Shown here piece by piece: positions 46,370 to 60,300 of a stretch of 64,000 nucleotides of DNA. The notes under the pieces were generated by a model. The model was not told the DNA's origin. It did not search any database and worked only from the letters and a program-made list of their open reading frames with translations. This stretch comes from Gibbula magus (Eukaryota > Mollusca > Gastropoda > Trochida > Trochidae), in assembly GCA_936450465.1 (NCBI GenBank), contig OW388297.1, positions 26,740,387 to 26,804,386 on the forward strand, in the 5' to 3' direction. The position numbers and the translations under genes were made by a program. The first letter of the stretch is position 1. Every line of letters starts with the position of its first letter.

Positions 46370-48315
46370 CCTCTAAATTTTAATTTCAAGTTTTATTTGG
46401 TTCATGTCTATAGTTCTTGGAAATGGTAAATTAATATGTAAATAGTTTGTGATTTATGAAAGTACAAATCAATATGATTTACATTAAAATTTAATTTCAC
46501 ACGATTATAGTTTTAATTCTTTAAATAATACTCACAGGTGCCAGCTAGGTTATCAAGTTATTTTATCAGAATATTCATATATGCTATACATTTACAATGG
46601 TTCCATAAACACTAAATGAGCTTCAAAAGTTTTGATCAGCAAGTTGCTCAAATGATACTATTCCTTAACATTATAGTTCATCTTCTTGACTTAAAAAGAA
46701 CAAGGTAAAATATGATTGACAAATTTGAATAATCTTGTCCAATCACTTACTGAAAAGGGGGTTAAAATATTTTTTATAACATCCCTTTAGGTGACCCAGG
46801 GCCTAGGGACAAAAGAAATGATTATGAAAAAAGCAGCCTGGATGTCAACAACAACAATATAATATTATTTTATAAATGCATATACAAGAAATTAGTGATC
46901 ATAACACAAATGAAAACAGATACTTGGTTCCAGGATAATAAGATAATATATAAATCCAACTAATCCTCCATTGTATTCAGTACAACACTCAGTCATCATC
47001 ATTAATATCAATTAAACTAATTATTTTAACCTATGACAGAAGTTAAAGCCTGAAGATCCATCAGCCCAGTATGGAAACTCCTTTCACATTAAGAGTCATG
47101 CAAATGAAGGTCTGTACGAGACACCATCAATATCAATTCAGCTAATAATCTCAAACTACAGTGTAAGTTTAAAAACCTTGAAGATCTGTCCAATGAGATA
47201 CAAGTAAGGAACTGTATGATAATTACAGTCCATGCAAATGAATATACATCCCAGACACGCTGGTCAAATTATCGCCACCACTGAATTGCTAATAATGTCA
47301 AAAGTCTCCACAAATTGCTCCTTAATTGACAAAACTGTCACAACATCAATTACAAGCTGTCCCCCTAAATTCATGTGGTCTGCTTAATATCTCAATTAAT
47401 GACAATTTACAGCAGTTTGAGTATGTTTTACAGATGAGAAATTAGCAAGTAGACTTGTAATTGCTGAGAATGTCCCATATTTCACTTCTCTTGAACCCCT
47501 GACAGTGTTCACACTGTCAAATTATAACTTGTTTAAGAGCTAGCAAAGAATGCTCAGAAGTTGAACTTTCTCATTATTATGGTTAAATCAGTTAAATCAT
47601 AGTTGAACAATAAACCATGATGGCTGAAAATGAAAAGTGACATGAATAAATTATATTACAAAATTCTTTGAAAATTTGTTTACAATCTTGTACTTGGTAT
47701 ATCAAATGTGATAAAATATCAATGAGTCACACAACGGATCACCTTGTATTACAATATATTTATTCTGTATGGTCTTATGATACTCATAATAAACAAGAAC
47801 ATGCATTACAATTATATGACTTATTTCTACAGTAACCTATAAGTATCATAATATATGACTACAAATCACTTTGTATTATCTTGTATCACTATCTTTAATG
47901 TGTGTCACTATATCTTACCTTGTTGTATCTCATTTTATGTCAGATGTAACTACCACAGAATTAATCAGTATGTATCATTATTTATCATCCAAACATATGT
48001 TTTGAAGGAGATATCGTTTGTATGAGATCAAGTGATATCTCAGAGGGACATCTTTTGAAAGTCGTTTTTGCACAATGCTGTTGCCGTCCTCCACATTTAA
48101 GCATCAGCGCTTTTATATCAACAATAAATGACTCACAATACAGACTGATGACATTTAAGAAACTGATGACATCATACTATCAATACATCATACTATCATG
48201 ACATCACAGTGCTATAACATCACCACATTGGTGGTCTAATGACAGTGCTATGTTCAGAGATGTACATTTTTCTTAGAAAGTAATGAAAAATGGATAACAG
48301 AATCTCATAATTGGA
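46370..48315. other. AT-rich, no gene recognised
   Basis: Scattered short similar phrases (cttgtat(t/c)a, tcactatat) near 47.7-47.95 kb lead into the array at 48.3 kb. No frame or RNA gene is supportable. Confidence 0.4.
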
Positions 48316-48319
48316 TGAG

Positions 48320-48650
48320 ATTCACTATGTATCACTGTGTATCACTATGTATCACTATGTTTCCCTATGTGTATCACTGTGTATCACTATTTGTATCCTT
48401 TATATCACTGTGTATCACTATGTATCAATATCACTATGTATCACTGTGTATTACTGTGTATTACTATGTATCACTATGTGTATAAATGTCTATCACTGTG
48501 TATCACTATGTATCACTATGTATCGCTGTGTATCACTATGTAACACTATGTATCATTATATATATAAATGTGTATCACTGTGTATCACTATGTATCACTA
48601 TATATTACCATGTTTCACAGTGTACCACCACGTATCACAGTGTAGATGCT
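48320..48650. repeat. minisatellite with 10-bp period
   Basis: The unit is gtatcact(a/g)t, repeated about 30 times with occasional 6- or 12-bp variants and a tatataaatgtgtatc interruption. All three + strand frames stay open for 60-110 codons because the unit seldom makes a stop; these are repeat artefacts. Confidence 0.95.
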
Positions 48651-49795
48651 GATGTACATGTAACCTGTACTAAGAATATAAAGCAAGCGTAGTACGCTTC
48701 ATGTTGATCTAGTTCACCAGGTTACATTAGTACACTTCCAGTACACAGAGAAGTGTACAGAGGACATTTACAACAAAATTGACACCACCTTGTCAATTAA
48801 AAATGATAATGACAATATGTACTGAAAATATTTAACTTTCATAACACATTCACCCCATACTTAGAGAACCATATCATCGTGACTTCATTGATGTTTGTTT
48901 TGTAACAAGAAAAATGTTTACATAGTCTCGTGTTTTCTTCACAATGTATTTTCTAAATGGAAATATTTGAAACATGTCCAATACTCTAAATGAACCACAA
49001 GATAATATTAGTTTTAAAACATCAATATGAACTGAATATTTTTCAAAATTTAATTTCTACTAAAGGTTTTGTACTTAAAAGCATGTGTACACTTTAACTG
49101 GATTACAAAAATACAGTGTTTTGCAAGTGTCTTATTTCAAAGACCTGTATATTTGAACAAGGGCGTCTTGACTTCATTTCAAAGTATTATGAGTTTACCT
49201 ATAGTGAGAAATTTGCTCTGTGTTTCATGCCTTTTACTTGAAACTAATATCAACAGAAATAAATTTCTTTAATATTTTTATGTTTTTTTATCAGTTTGAA
49301 CTCAGTAACTTTATGAAGAAAAAATACAGCCATTGGCTCTGTAGCTCATCAGGCTTTAAATAGTAATATTTTTTTAAAAATAATTACTTATTTGAAATAT
49401 GATACAAGTTACAAAACAATGGTTTAACAGAATAAATATTAAATTAAATGTTTGTTAGACCCTTAATTCATGGTTTTTAAGTCTCAACTTCCCTTCTCAA
49501 CAATCATTTCTCAAAGCATACAAATGTTAGAACTCGCATAAAAAAGATGAGATTTCACTCTCCCAGGTGCTTTCTTTTGGATTATTTCCATTAGTCTCTA
49601 TATATTGACTGAAGAGCACACAAAATCTCAATAGTACTGTTCACAGCTCACTACAAAAGGTATTTTAGATTGTGACCCCTGTGATCCATATTTGAGTCTA
49701 CACCCTTTGGCCAAGGTGTCTATACACAACATTTCAGCTTTCTAGAGCATTTCGTAATGGAGAAGAAGATGAAAATAGGTGTAAAAACTTGATTC
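48651..49795. other. AT-rich, no gene recognised
   Basis: Nothing supportable. Confidence 0.4.
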
Positions 49796-49799
49796 TCTT

Positions 49800-50340
49800 T
49801 TTAAAACAATGTTTGTTTAATTAATTTCATCAGACTTTATAATAAACTAACAAATTATCCATTTACATCCACTCCATTTAAGTGGTTTATTTTAATTACA
49901 TAATAATCTAAAGTTTCATCCTGTTTTAAAAACAACATCTTTAGATGAACTTTAATCAGAAAGTATTATAAAGAGGCAAATTCATTCAGTTTGAAATAAC
50001 ATTTGTTAATGTAATTTCATCAAACTAAAACTAAGTAAACTAATAATTCTAGTTAGAGCCACTTCTTTTTAGTGGTTTGGTTTTAAATAAAGCTTGAACC
50101 TCTTTTAAACATTATCTTTAGATTCAATTTAATCAGACTTTCTAATAAACTAAAAAAAACCATTTAGAGCTACTTCTTAATGCTTTGATTTTAATTACAT
50201 AATATATATAGCTTGTTTCTCTTTTAAAAAGATCACCTTTAGGTGAAATTGTTTATCTAATTGACAATTTTTATTTTAGATTCAATTTAATCACAAAGTA
50301 TTATAAATTGGCAAATTCATTGAATTTTATTCTTGTGTTT
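49800..50340. repeat. diverged tandem repeat, about 180-200 bp
   Basis: Units share taat(t)tcatca(g/a)actt and taataaacta(a), then acttcttt/actccattt..agtggttt, then ttttaattacataata, then ctttaga(t/t)(g/t)aa, then taatca(g/c)a(a/c)agtattataaa, then gcaaattcattna. About three degraded copies. Confidence 0.65.
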
Positions 50341-50344
50341 TATG

Positions 50345-52465
50345 AGAAAAGAGCTGGATTGTCTGGACAGGCAGACAGATTACATGAGTTATACTAGAGC
50401 CGACTGGTAGTAAATTATTCTTCTTCCATTAGGGTGATTAGTCTGGTAGAGAATCTATGCTCGTTAATTCATTATGATATGGAGATCTCATTACAGTTTC
50501 ACTAAGAATACCATCAATAACTGCCCTGTCATTTTCCTTAATTATCCCTTATATTGCTCTATCTAATATATTAATTTCTCACTTCAATTAGAGTGTATTG
50601 TCTTTCTGAGTACTGGGAAACGTTTTCTTGTTTGTGGATTGTTTCATATTTCAAGGGCTTTGAACATTTACTTTTCTTCATTCAAATTTAATTGTTTATA
50701 TATTTTACTCTTATTGAGGTCAAAACACAGCACAGGGGCCAAATCGTGACAATGGTTGCCAAGAATACATGAAGTTTTCAATGTACGTTATTGTGGACAG
50801 TACAGTGCCATTATTATTAAATTCATAATTGTAAAATATAATCAAGTGCATTAAGCTACTTTGGTTTGTACAATTATATAACAAGCAACTCCTTCCAGTC
50901 AAAGTAGCTTGCATAAACTTTAATCATAAACTATGCAATCTAAGTAAAAAAAATATTGCCAAAAAATCTAATCTGAACCACTGCTCCCAGTCTAGGTAGC
51001 GTGTATGCACTTTAATGAGGAACTTTTCTGCAATAGATGATACAAATAAAAAGAACATTGCAAAAACATCCCAAGAGAGTTGAAAGTATACTTCATACAA
51101 TGCTTGAGAACCTTTTCCATCACAGAAGTATCTTACGTGGTGCACAACTCTCTAATAAAAATCCTGTATCTGCCTCTGCTACGGCTGTTGTAAATTAATA
51201 TACACTAAAAGAACTGTCCGTAGTCAATAAACATTCACCCCACAGAGCTTGTTCTTAACCATTTCTTTCTACAAGCTGTTAAAACAAAGTTAACAAGGGT
51301 CACTACTACATAAACAGCCCTTTCTATTTGACAAAACATCGCTGTTATAGTCGTCTTATAGGATTATGTAGATAAATATTATTCTAACATATAACTCAAC
51401 ACTATTACGTACAGTATACTAGAACCATTTACTAAATAGCTTGTGAGTTTAGAAACTTGTGCGTGATAAACGAAATCCACGCTTTCACCCAAAGCCTTAA
51501 CTTTGGACTCAATAATTGGAATTAGATCCATGCAAATAAAACGTTTCTGTCAAACGACCTGTTTCCCTGCAACCAAGGAATTCGACGATATCACGCTTGT
51601 CTATTAATACGCAGTAAAACTACTTATACCAATATGTTCCAATTGTCACATATATAAAGTGAATGCGATTGCTCTTTTTAGACTCTTGAATTCTTATTTT
51701 CAAGTCTGATTCTCTATTTGGTCTGTAATACGATGATATTTATTCAGCCAAGTGACTTTCATGTTACCTCATTTAGTTGTAATTTAATATTGTATAGCAC
51801 TAAGATGTTTGTCAATAGAAACTTATGCTGTCCATTGAGAGAGTTTCAGGCTGTAAGTTCTCAGTCAGATCATGGTTTAAAGTGCATGCATTTAAAAACA
51901 CATCCATATAGTCTCATATTTAATCAACTATATCTTATATCAGAAAATTACATGAACATATTCTTACACCAAAACATTATTTATTGATTTTCTATTAATG
52001 TAAGATTGCATGGAAGTTAAATTACTTACACATTATTCTTCAACAAAATACATTAATATTTTCCAATTTATATTGGTTAATAACTCTTTTTAAATAACTT
52101 TCCTCAAAGACATTGTTAACATGAAAAAGATAATAATGGTCTAATAATCTTTTGATTAGTTATGATCAAAAGTGAGGATAATTAGTTTGATAATGATTAT
52201 GATGTATAACTTGCCCTTAAGTTCACCAAGATTGACTGTAGAAAGGTAACCAAATATCAAGGTGCTGGTGGATGAAACAACACATCTTGGTATTAAATGA
52301 ATCATTCCTTCATCAAAATAAAATCTAATTATAAAACAAAATACTGAATTAAAATGGCCATTTCAGATACAAATTTAACCAATAAAGTTGAAAATGACAT
52401 GCAAGAAACATTTCTTGTACTAAAACATAAGAAAAGCTGTGCTGTGCATACCCTGGTGTCTCAAA
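50345..52465. other. AT-rich, no gene recognised
   Basis: A short local duplication lies at 50880-51000 (cca-gtc-aa/taggtagc, gcat-aaactttaat) and nothing longer. No gene. Confidence 0.4.
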
Positions 52466-52467
52466 TC

Positions 52468-52702
52468 ATCCTGATGAAGGAGTCAGCATATGCTCTGAAA
52501 CATTGTGTCCAGTCACAATAAAGAAGTTATTATCCAAGGCCTGCTTTCACAAAGCACAAAGTGATCTTAAAGTTACTAAAGTAACCTTATGTAATGTTAA
52601 AGAATGGGAGTTAAGGTTAACCATAGTTAATGTTGCTTTGTGAAAAGAGGCCCAGAAAGCATTCTCATACCTTCCTCTTCTAAATGGCATACAACGACTT
52701 AT
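52468..52702 (+). mobile_element. foldback family A copy interrupted by a second MITE
   Basis: Left of the insertion: cctgatgaaggagtcagcat, then ctctgaaacattgtg, then agtcacaataaagaagttat and tatcca. Right of it: gaaagcattctcataccttc, ctcttctaaatggcatacaa. These are the centre, right arm and outer end of the family, in the usual order. A separate palindromic element occupies 52537-52653. Confidence 0.8.
52537..52653. mobile_element. nested palindromic MITE, about 117 bp
   Basis: It begins aggcctgctttcacaaagc and ends gctttgtgaaaagaggccc, an imperfect inverted terminal repeat. The inner part (gttactaaagtaac, then gttaaggttaaccatagttaa) is itself rich in short palindromes. It splits the family A sequence tatcca/gaaa, so it inserted later. 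Similar short palindromes with ctttgtgaaa-type ends are common in marine invertebrate genomes, from general knowledge. Confidence 0.8.
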
Positions 52703-52709
52703 AGGTAAA

Positions 52710-54025
52710 GAGATAAGAGGAGCATTCACAGACAAACAACAAAGATAAATATCACATAACCGATACATTGAGCATAAAATCAATTACAAGACATAATCCA
52801 AAACACTTCCCATGACCCCAACAATATAAGCATGTTTGTTAATGCTATTGTGAACAAACCACTAAGCTTATTAAAGTGTGTTTATTTTCACACTATGAGC
52901 ATGGCCGTCAATCATCTCCAATAAATCAACGTGACAAGGATTAAACAGCAACTCAAACAAGCTTCCAAAACACTGGAGTTATCCCATGATAAGAAGGTAG
53001 GCAGACAGAATACAGTAGACTCTCTAATAAACCCCAGTTAACCATTTATCCCTGAATCTATTGGGAGATTACCACTTATTCACATTTCAGATTCACGTTC
53101 TAGATTCTTTTCCATAAACATGTTTTTCACAGAAGTAATAGTCATCATTGTTTAGTTGAGCATATACATACTTCTAAAGGTCATCGGCACATACAAAACA
53201 CTGATACAATCCCATGATAATCTGAAAGGTGGACTAAAATCAGTAGTTTATCAAATCTATGCCCAGATTATAATATTTTCGAATTTTGGTCTTCATCTAT
53301 TGAAGAAGTGTATGTATGAAATAAGACTTGTCTGTCAGCCAGAAACCAGGCAACTTTTGGTCTGGGCTGGTATCTTTGAGGTTTTTCTTTATTTTTGCCA
53401 TTAAATTGACAAAGTAACACTTTAGATAAGCTGTTTTTGAAGTTAATTTCATACACTGATTGCAGTTATAAGAACATGTATACAATTATTTTATTTTCAA
53501 ACTGAACCCCATGTTTTGTTATCCACCAAGTAGTTATCAGTTAAGTAGAGGATATATGGTACTTGTAAAATGCTGGAGCTAGTCTATAAGAGGGTAAATG
53601 GATTGAGTACCTGTAAAGCATGGACATGTTGCACGGTTCGAAGGGTTTGTCACAACGTAGGTTCTTAAACCTACTTATCTGGACTGGTAGATTAGCCCGA
53701 CATAACAATCCTGTCCCCCCCTTGGAGCTGAGACACAAGCAGGTGTTGATTGTCTGCACGTACCCCAGACATACTTCTCCTTTCGTTCAGATACCACACG
53801 AGTATAAACATTCTAATAAATATGCAGGAAGTAAAGATTAGAGACAGAGAAAGAATTGTTGCATTACATAAGAACATTTCAAAGGAATAAATGCAGATAC
53901 ATCTTATGAAGATTTGACACAGAAAAAGTGTTATTTGGCATACCATCTTGTACCACTACATCTTTTAGTATGACACCTATATGTGGACATTTAGAAATCA
54001 GAGTGAAGTTAAGAAACATTCTTAC
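52710..54025. other. unassigned
   Basis: No gene or repeat recognised; short frames only. Confidence 0.4.
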
Positions 54026-54029
54026 AAAG

Positions 54030-54115
54030 ATATAATAATGATAATGGAGTTATATAGCGCCTAGGTACTCAACTCCAGAGCTGCTCAACGGTGCTGTTAC
54101 AAGAGAGTTTTATGA
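54030..54115. repeat. possible dispersed-repeat fragment
   Basis: ataatgataatggagttata, then tagcgcctaggtactcaac and ctgctcaacggtgct resemble a class of short interspersed repeats ending in TATATAGCGC that I recall from several metazoan genomes. There is only one copy in the window, so this is weak. Confidence 0.3.
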
Positions 54116-54359
54116 GTTGTAAGCTTCTCTGAACAGGAAAGGTTTTTGTGCTTTGCAGGAGGAGGCAATACTTGAAGAAAATACTTCCACAGCTTTGATA
54201 AAAGAGTAACTAAATGATGTGAAAAACAAATTGTTCCCAGGGGCTATGAAGCTCGCTGTCTTTTACACCCAGTGACCATGTGCATGCATTAAAAGAAATC
54301 AAACTGTCGATGCTTCCTTAGAGCTCAAACTCTCTCCTATGATTCTTCTGAGGACCAAC

Positions 54360-55265
54360 AGTTTCTACCCAGGACACAGCCATTATACCCCTACTGTACC
54401 CCTATCTATTACCCTGACTGCTGTAACCCTTCCCCCTACAACCTGACCCTGTATTCATCCCTACCCCTGGTGCTATCATCTACCCAGGGTAGTGACCCTG
54501 TATTCATCCCTACCCCTGGCGCTATCATCTACCCAGGGTACTGACATCCTATCCTCCTGTCATCCACCTAACATTCATCATGGCTGCTGTCAAATTGATT
54601 CCAATATTCCCCTTTGCGTTCTCACCAAAGTTATACTATCCTTTCCCTCCCTTCCTATCATATACCAAAGGTTCTCTCTACCAACAAAACTCTTCTCAAA
54701 CTCCCAATTCCAGGCTGCCAAAATAAAACTGCCCATTCCCACCCCATAACTTCAAACCAGGACTGTCTCACATTATCCCTGCTCCCACTGTTCCACAGAG
54801 ATCTGTCATCCTACACTACACTACACTATATTCTATAGAGAGTCTGCCAAACTACCAGTCTCCCAATACTAGATCCATCCCTATTCCAAGTCTTCTTTCA
54901 CACAACTAATCTACCCATACCTCTGTAACCCTCTCCCAACCCTTCCCCCTACAAGTGATCCCTACCCAGGGTGCTGTGAGCCCACCCCTATCACCAGTGT
55001 CCCCCACCCCCTATCAGCCTGTGATTAATCACCTCCCCTCATCAGTTACCCCCACCCGTCTCCCCCACAAACCAATCTGACAGCTACCCCACCTCCTCCC
55101 TCGCTAATCTGCAACCGATTACTCTCCTTCCACCCTTACAGAGTTGAGCTGTCAGCAAGCTCTCAGATAGCCCTTACACAACTCTCCCCAAATACCTCCC
55201 CTCTTTAACTTGTTACCCCCTACCCCAGACCCCCTCTGACCCTGCTACCACTACCATGCTTTCTC
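54360..55265. other. C-rich, strand-asymmetric block
   Basis: About 0.9 kb in which the + strand is very rich in C and poor in G, with many runs of CCCC/CCCTACCCC and few purine runs. A 48-bp unit is duplicated at 54446-54493 and 54494-54541 (from ccctgtattcatccctac to acccagggta). TGATTAATCA near 55021 is a homeodomain-type palindrome. Open frames here are low-complexity. Confidence 0.6.
54446..54541. repeat. perfect-looking 48-bp tandem duplication
   Basis: ccctgtattcatccctaccc, then ctgg(t/c)gctatcatctaccc and agggta occur twice in direct succession with one or two differences. Confidence 0.9.
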
Positions 55266-55569
55266 CATGACTCACTGTCACTAAACCAATCATAGCACAT
55301 GCATTCCATAAGTAGGCTTTTATCTTTCTTATCTTATCTTCTTATTTCTCCTTGCTCAAAGCTTTATTTTCCTTAATTTATTCCTTTCTTTTAGACCTAT
55401 CTTTAGCCTAAGATCTCTTCAATTTTCAGGTTTGCTAAAATGGGAAGACTTCTTTGTCTTTGAGTGATATAAGGTTATTAGTCATTAGATGTCATCTACT
55501 CATTGTTAATTGTCATTTATTTTCTTTTTTAATTGCTTCCTTCTTGCATATAGTCATATACTCATATAA

Positions 55570-55735
55570 AAGCCTGCAAAATCATTGTAGCTTTGCATCC
55601 CAGCGAAATCTGCAAGCATTGATGGAGCTGGTGAACCAAGGGTGGTACTGCACCGTTATTCAGTGTAGCATTCAAACCCTGACCTCTAGATCTGCTGAAT
55701 GTGCTAACCACTGTGCTATCCTGCCCCCCTAACAT
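55570..55735 (-). mobile_element. second tRNA-derived SINE-like element
   Basis: On the minus strand: ggcaggatagcacagtggtt (A-box type, tRNA-like head), then cagggtttgaatgctaca (B-box type). The body differs from the 46-kb family. The 3' end is not clear, and no target duplication was found. Confidence 0.6.
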
Positions 55736-55739
55736 GAAG

Positions 55740-57000
55740 AGAAGACAATCTCTCACATAGCATTGCGACATTGCTTGCAGTGTTGTAGCCATGTATCGTA
55801 TGTAGACAGTTATCAATCACACCAGGTACATCAACATACAGCTGAGACTTGCTGATAACACTCCAAGAGATTCTCCGTCCCACTGTCTCCCTATCTCTCT
55901 CCAGACAGTAGTCATGTCCTGACTCTTCTTTGTTTCAATAGCTTCTTTGTGTCTTAGCTATCAATCCAGTAGCCTGCTGACTTATTCACAGATTTGAGAT
56001 AATTTTACAAAAGTGAAATCCATGGCCTGCTGATTTTGTTTAAATGATCCATATCTCAATTATGATAAAATCATTGAAAGAGCAAACATCTTAATATTGT
56101 TTATACAGCATAATTAATATGTAAACTATCTCTGTTTTCTGATAAATTTACTTACGTACAGGAGAAAATATACATATGAGATCTTTTCAAATTGTATTTT
56201 TATAGAGAAACGTTTTACTTTATTCTATTATATTTTTCAATCTATCTTTTTATGAGAAAACATTGTCAAACTTTGCAAACTGCTCTTGCAGTAAGATACA
56301 GGTGAAATATAACAATGAAATTGAAAGAAGTATGTTCCATCAATGGATTAGTTGAATTGATGCTCGCAAGTTTCACTGAAAGGGTTAGTCAGAATGTTCT
56401 AGTCCAATTTAAACAATGAACGTTTTTGGTCTGATTTCCCCAACATAATCACCTTTGATGGCAATAAACTTTCTCATTATTGGTATTTAAATTGACCAGT
56501 TCCAAGTGTGTAGAAATCTTCTAACCTAACTTGATGAAAATTATTGATTTCACCATGCATACCCAACATGACACTTTTTCATTCCAGTAATACTAGCCTC
56601 ATCTCACCTACCTAATGAAATGGACAGGTTTCACTACAATACATACCCACAATGATGTTTTAGGCTTTCTCCCTGTTGTACTAGCTGTTTCTAGTCACCT
56701 CACACATCTTGCTCAGAAGTAGAGGTTCATGAGTATTCAAAATATTTTGTTGACATTTCATCAAATCTAAGAGAAAAGCAAGAAAAACTCTTTACTGGGT
56801 TGATCAATTGTGTAGAAGAAGACTGAGGGAATGAATGGGTTGAGTGACAGAGCTTTTGGCAGATGCTGAGGGGTGGAGATGTGTAGTTTGGAAAAACTTC
56901 TTCTAGATATTTCGGAGCACATGATTACTTCTTCATCAGGTGGAATGAAAGGAATAGCAAACTGTGTACATATATAGACTTTAATGCTGAACACTTACAC
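55740..57000. other. unassigned
   Basis: A 75-codon minus-strand frame at 56767-56994 has no domain. Nothing else. Confidence 0.35.
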
Positions 57001-57004
57001 ATAC

Positions 57005-57192
57005 CCTTCAAAGACTTGATCAAATCTGGAAGGACAAGGATATTTTATCAACTTCTTTATTTCAAAATGGCATATGCTTGATAACGGTATAAGGATCTAT
57101 ACCGAAACATTGCCATTGTGAGATAAAGAAGTTGGTCATCCATAAAATATCCTTGTCTTTCCATTACACCAACTTCTAGAATGCCTCTCAGA
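57005..57192 (+). mobile_element. foldback element related to family A
   Basis: Arms: ggaaggacaaggatatttta plus caacttctttat on the left, inverse ataaagaagttgg and aaaatatccttgtctttcca on the right. The centre reads cttgataacggtataaggat then ctataccgaaacattg, which forms a cggtata/tataccg stem directly before GAAAC. The outer right end acttctagaatgcctctca matches the family A outer end. The sequence is diverged from the 42-kb copy but the layout is the same. Confidence 0.75.
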
Positions 57193-60100
57193 CAGTTGAT
57201 CAAATCTTTTGTGTAAAACTCAGAATGACAAGCATGAATTTATAAAGTGTCACTTTTAACCCATATCATGCGTGTTATGCTCAAACTACATCAACGGACC
57301 ATATTTCCAGCTAAGTGATGCTGATATCACCATCTGCTGGTATGTTGTATGATGTAGATCTCATAGCAGGGAGCATGCTTTAACACAAAAACTTCAAAAC
57401 TGCACAAATTTCACATACATGTTTGCAATAAAATCTCTCTTTTAAATCATTACCATATGAGAATGTGTGTTAATGCTTGTTTGTGTTTTTCATTAATTCT
57501 TTGTAGGGTGCAAAGCATAAATAATATTTCAAACATTTGGTTTGAAAAATATAATGAAAACTTGGCTACAAGAGGTGAGGTAAAAAGGTTCATTTTCTTT
57601 GGATAAATTAGAACTATGGCTGTTAACATTCTTTTACACTAGAGGCATATACCCAGATGGATTTTGAATTTTATAATAAATCTTAATTTCTTTCACTATT
57701 TGCTTGAATATGAACCAAAACATTTAAAATATAAGTGTTTACTTCATGCTCACACATCAGTTTCCTGACATACAATTTATCAAGAGAAGACATTTTTCAA
57801 CTGAGATGTATGACACTGCTGTGAATGTGCTAAACAGCATGTAAAAAAGACATAAAAAAACAAATATCATTATTTAATTTGACATGATGAATGATCTTGA
57901 AATAGTCTATGATATTTGCACCCTCTAATATGAAATAAAAACGAAACAAATTCTATATAAGAATGAAAAAAAAGATATTTCAGAGGTTTCTATTCATTCT
58001 AATTTTTTAATTTCTTAAAATTCCTAAATATAAAATCAGGTGTCACTTCATTCCCCCAAATCAGCTTAGAATCCTTAAAATTAATTTGACTCTTTAAATT
58101 TCAAAATCCCTAGACATAAAATACATACCGGTTACCGGGTATATATGATTCTTCTTCACAAGATTATATTCAACTAGAAATGTCAAATATTCTATTTATA
58201 ATATTTAGAAAATTCCTTTCATTATAATAAGTGAATGAAATAGCCCCCATCCAGATCAGTTTAAGTTTGATCCAGCTGGTAACTTTTAAAAAAAAATTCA
58301 AATTCTACAATTTAAATTGACAAATTATGGACTGTATTGTTAATAAAGAGGAAGCATGTTTAGAATGTATATCTAATAAACTCATGAACATAAGAAACGT
58401 CCCCACACAAAATACAAGATATATATTTCAATCCACAAGAGATAAATAAGACCAATGGAGGGATACATAAGTCTTTAGAAGCCGGCCATCATTTAGATTT
58501 GAATTTTAAACATTATTTGGTCAAATTTCTTTGAAATACACTTTTTAAGAAATTGTCATTTTGAAAACTAGATAAGATAGGTGCATCAAAAATTGAATTT
58601 GGTTTGTTTTATGACATCCTACAGTAATGATGCATTTAAATCCAAGTAGGTTAGAAATGTCGACGACATCTTTTATTTACTTTCAACTTTTTAAAACATT
58701 TTTACTTAAATACCAAACATTGTGGACAAAAAACACTTTGAAAAAGTAATTTCAGCACCCAAAGTGTATTTGAACAGACATACAAATAAAAGCATCACAC
58801 TCTGATGTATGAACTTGAGAGATCTTCTTTACACAGCATGTGTCTATCAAGGACAATCAAAAACGACTTTCTCAAACATAAGTATTTCGTTTTCTACTCT
58901 GTTGAAAATGTGGAGACGTTTCTTTTGTTCTTCAATTTATATGTAAGTATATATGTATATCTCTTTCCTTCACCTTGACATCCCACACTGATACCCCTCT
59001 ACCTGTCTGATGAACAGAACGTGACACTCCGACTAGACAAATAGTCAACTTTTTCAGACATCTAAATTGCTTTTAACATGGTTAGCTACAAAAATCATTC
59101 TTTCTTAGGTATCACGTTCAGGGTCAGTCTTTGGTGGTCTGTCTCTGTAAGAAAAGTGACCCCTAAATAAGGATTTATAAGATTGAAGGGGATCTTTGTA
59201 GTTGAATACGACAGACCACTTACTTTGCTTGAGAATCCTTTTTAATGACCTGTTACAAGAGGAAGGCAAGCCGGGTTTGTCTCAACAAATGTGGGATGTT
59301 TTTAAAGTATGGAGTCAAACTGCCACTCAAATGGAAAAATGCCTTTCAGCAGAAAGTGGCACAAAGAATTTTCTGCATCTTCGCTGGTTCAAGACCTTGG
59401 CAGAGGGGGTGCAGTGTTTGATTGCTTCCGTACTTGTCTGGGTTTGACACTCCTGTTTTTTTATGCTTTTAAAATGGTCATTTCCCCCTCTGTTTAGGTA
59501 AAATTAAAGATGTACTTAACAGGGCTGCAGAATCAAATTCTGAATTTCATCTTGGCCCAAGAGATGGAACCAGGAGTATTTGTTTATAAATCAAGGGTTC
59601 AGAATGTATATTTGTTGTTTTTCATTTAGTACATTCAAGTTATTAAAAACATTAATAACTCAACAACATTTACTAAAAATAAATACTAAAAGTTAACTAA
59701 TTTTTATCTTCCTCACATAGAACTGGATCTTTATCTATTGCATGGAAATTAGCCTCTGAAATCAATTGTTTGTAAAATTAAAATAATACAATAATACCCC
59801 CGACTGTTACAGTTTGACACTTGTATTTTACTTATAGAGATAGGTGTCTGCACACCTAAGGATTGATAAGCTATGAAATGTAATTGCTAAGATTAAAGTG
59901 TTTGTGAAAAGGGTAGGACAAGTCTCTTCATGTGAAAAAGGTGGTTTAAGTAAAAGTAGGAATAATAGTAACTTGAAAAGCTAAGGGTAACATAATACAC
60001 TATTGCCATTACCACTGATGTCAACTTTATTTTGGAAATTAATCCATCATAATGAATCATTCGAGTGACTTGAAACTACAGGTACATGGAAGCACACCCC

Positions 60101-60300
60101 TGTAGGAACAGTGAGGTATATACAGCAGTTTATGGCTGAAAGGAAAGATTATTTAACTTTTTCCAGAATATAACTATATAACTAACTAATATAAAATAGT
60201 AAAATCAACAAGAACACAGAAGTAGCTTTTGATGTAAGCTACATGAAAAAGAAAATGATAAAGTCAACAAATCACAACACAGAAGCAGTTTCATTCACTC
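57193..60300. other. AT-rich, no gene recognised
   Basis: Frames of about 80 codons at 59.2-59.5 kb overlap each other and lack domains. No repeat unit or RNA gene is supportable. Confidence 0.4.

Noticed and set aside
48311..48692. Overlapping Tyr/Cys/His-rich frames
   Set aside because: They are translations of the 10-bp repeat in three frames.
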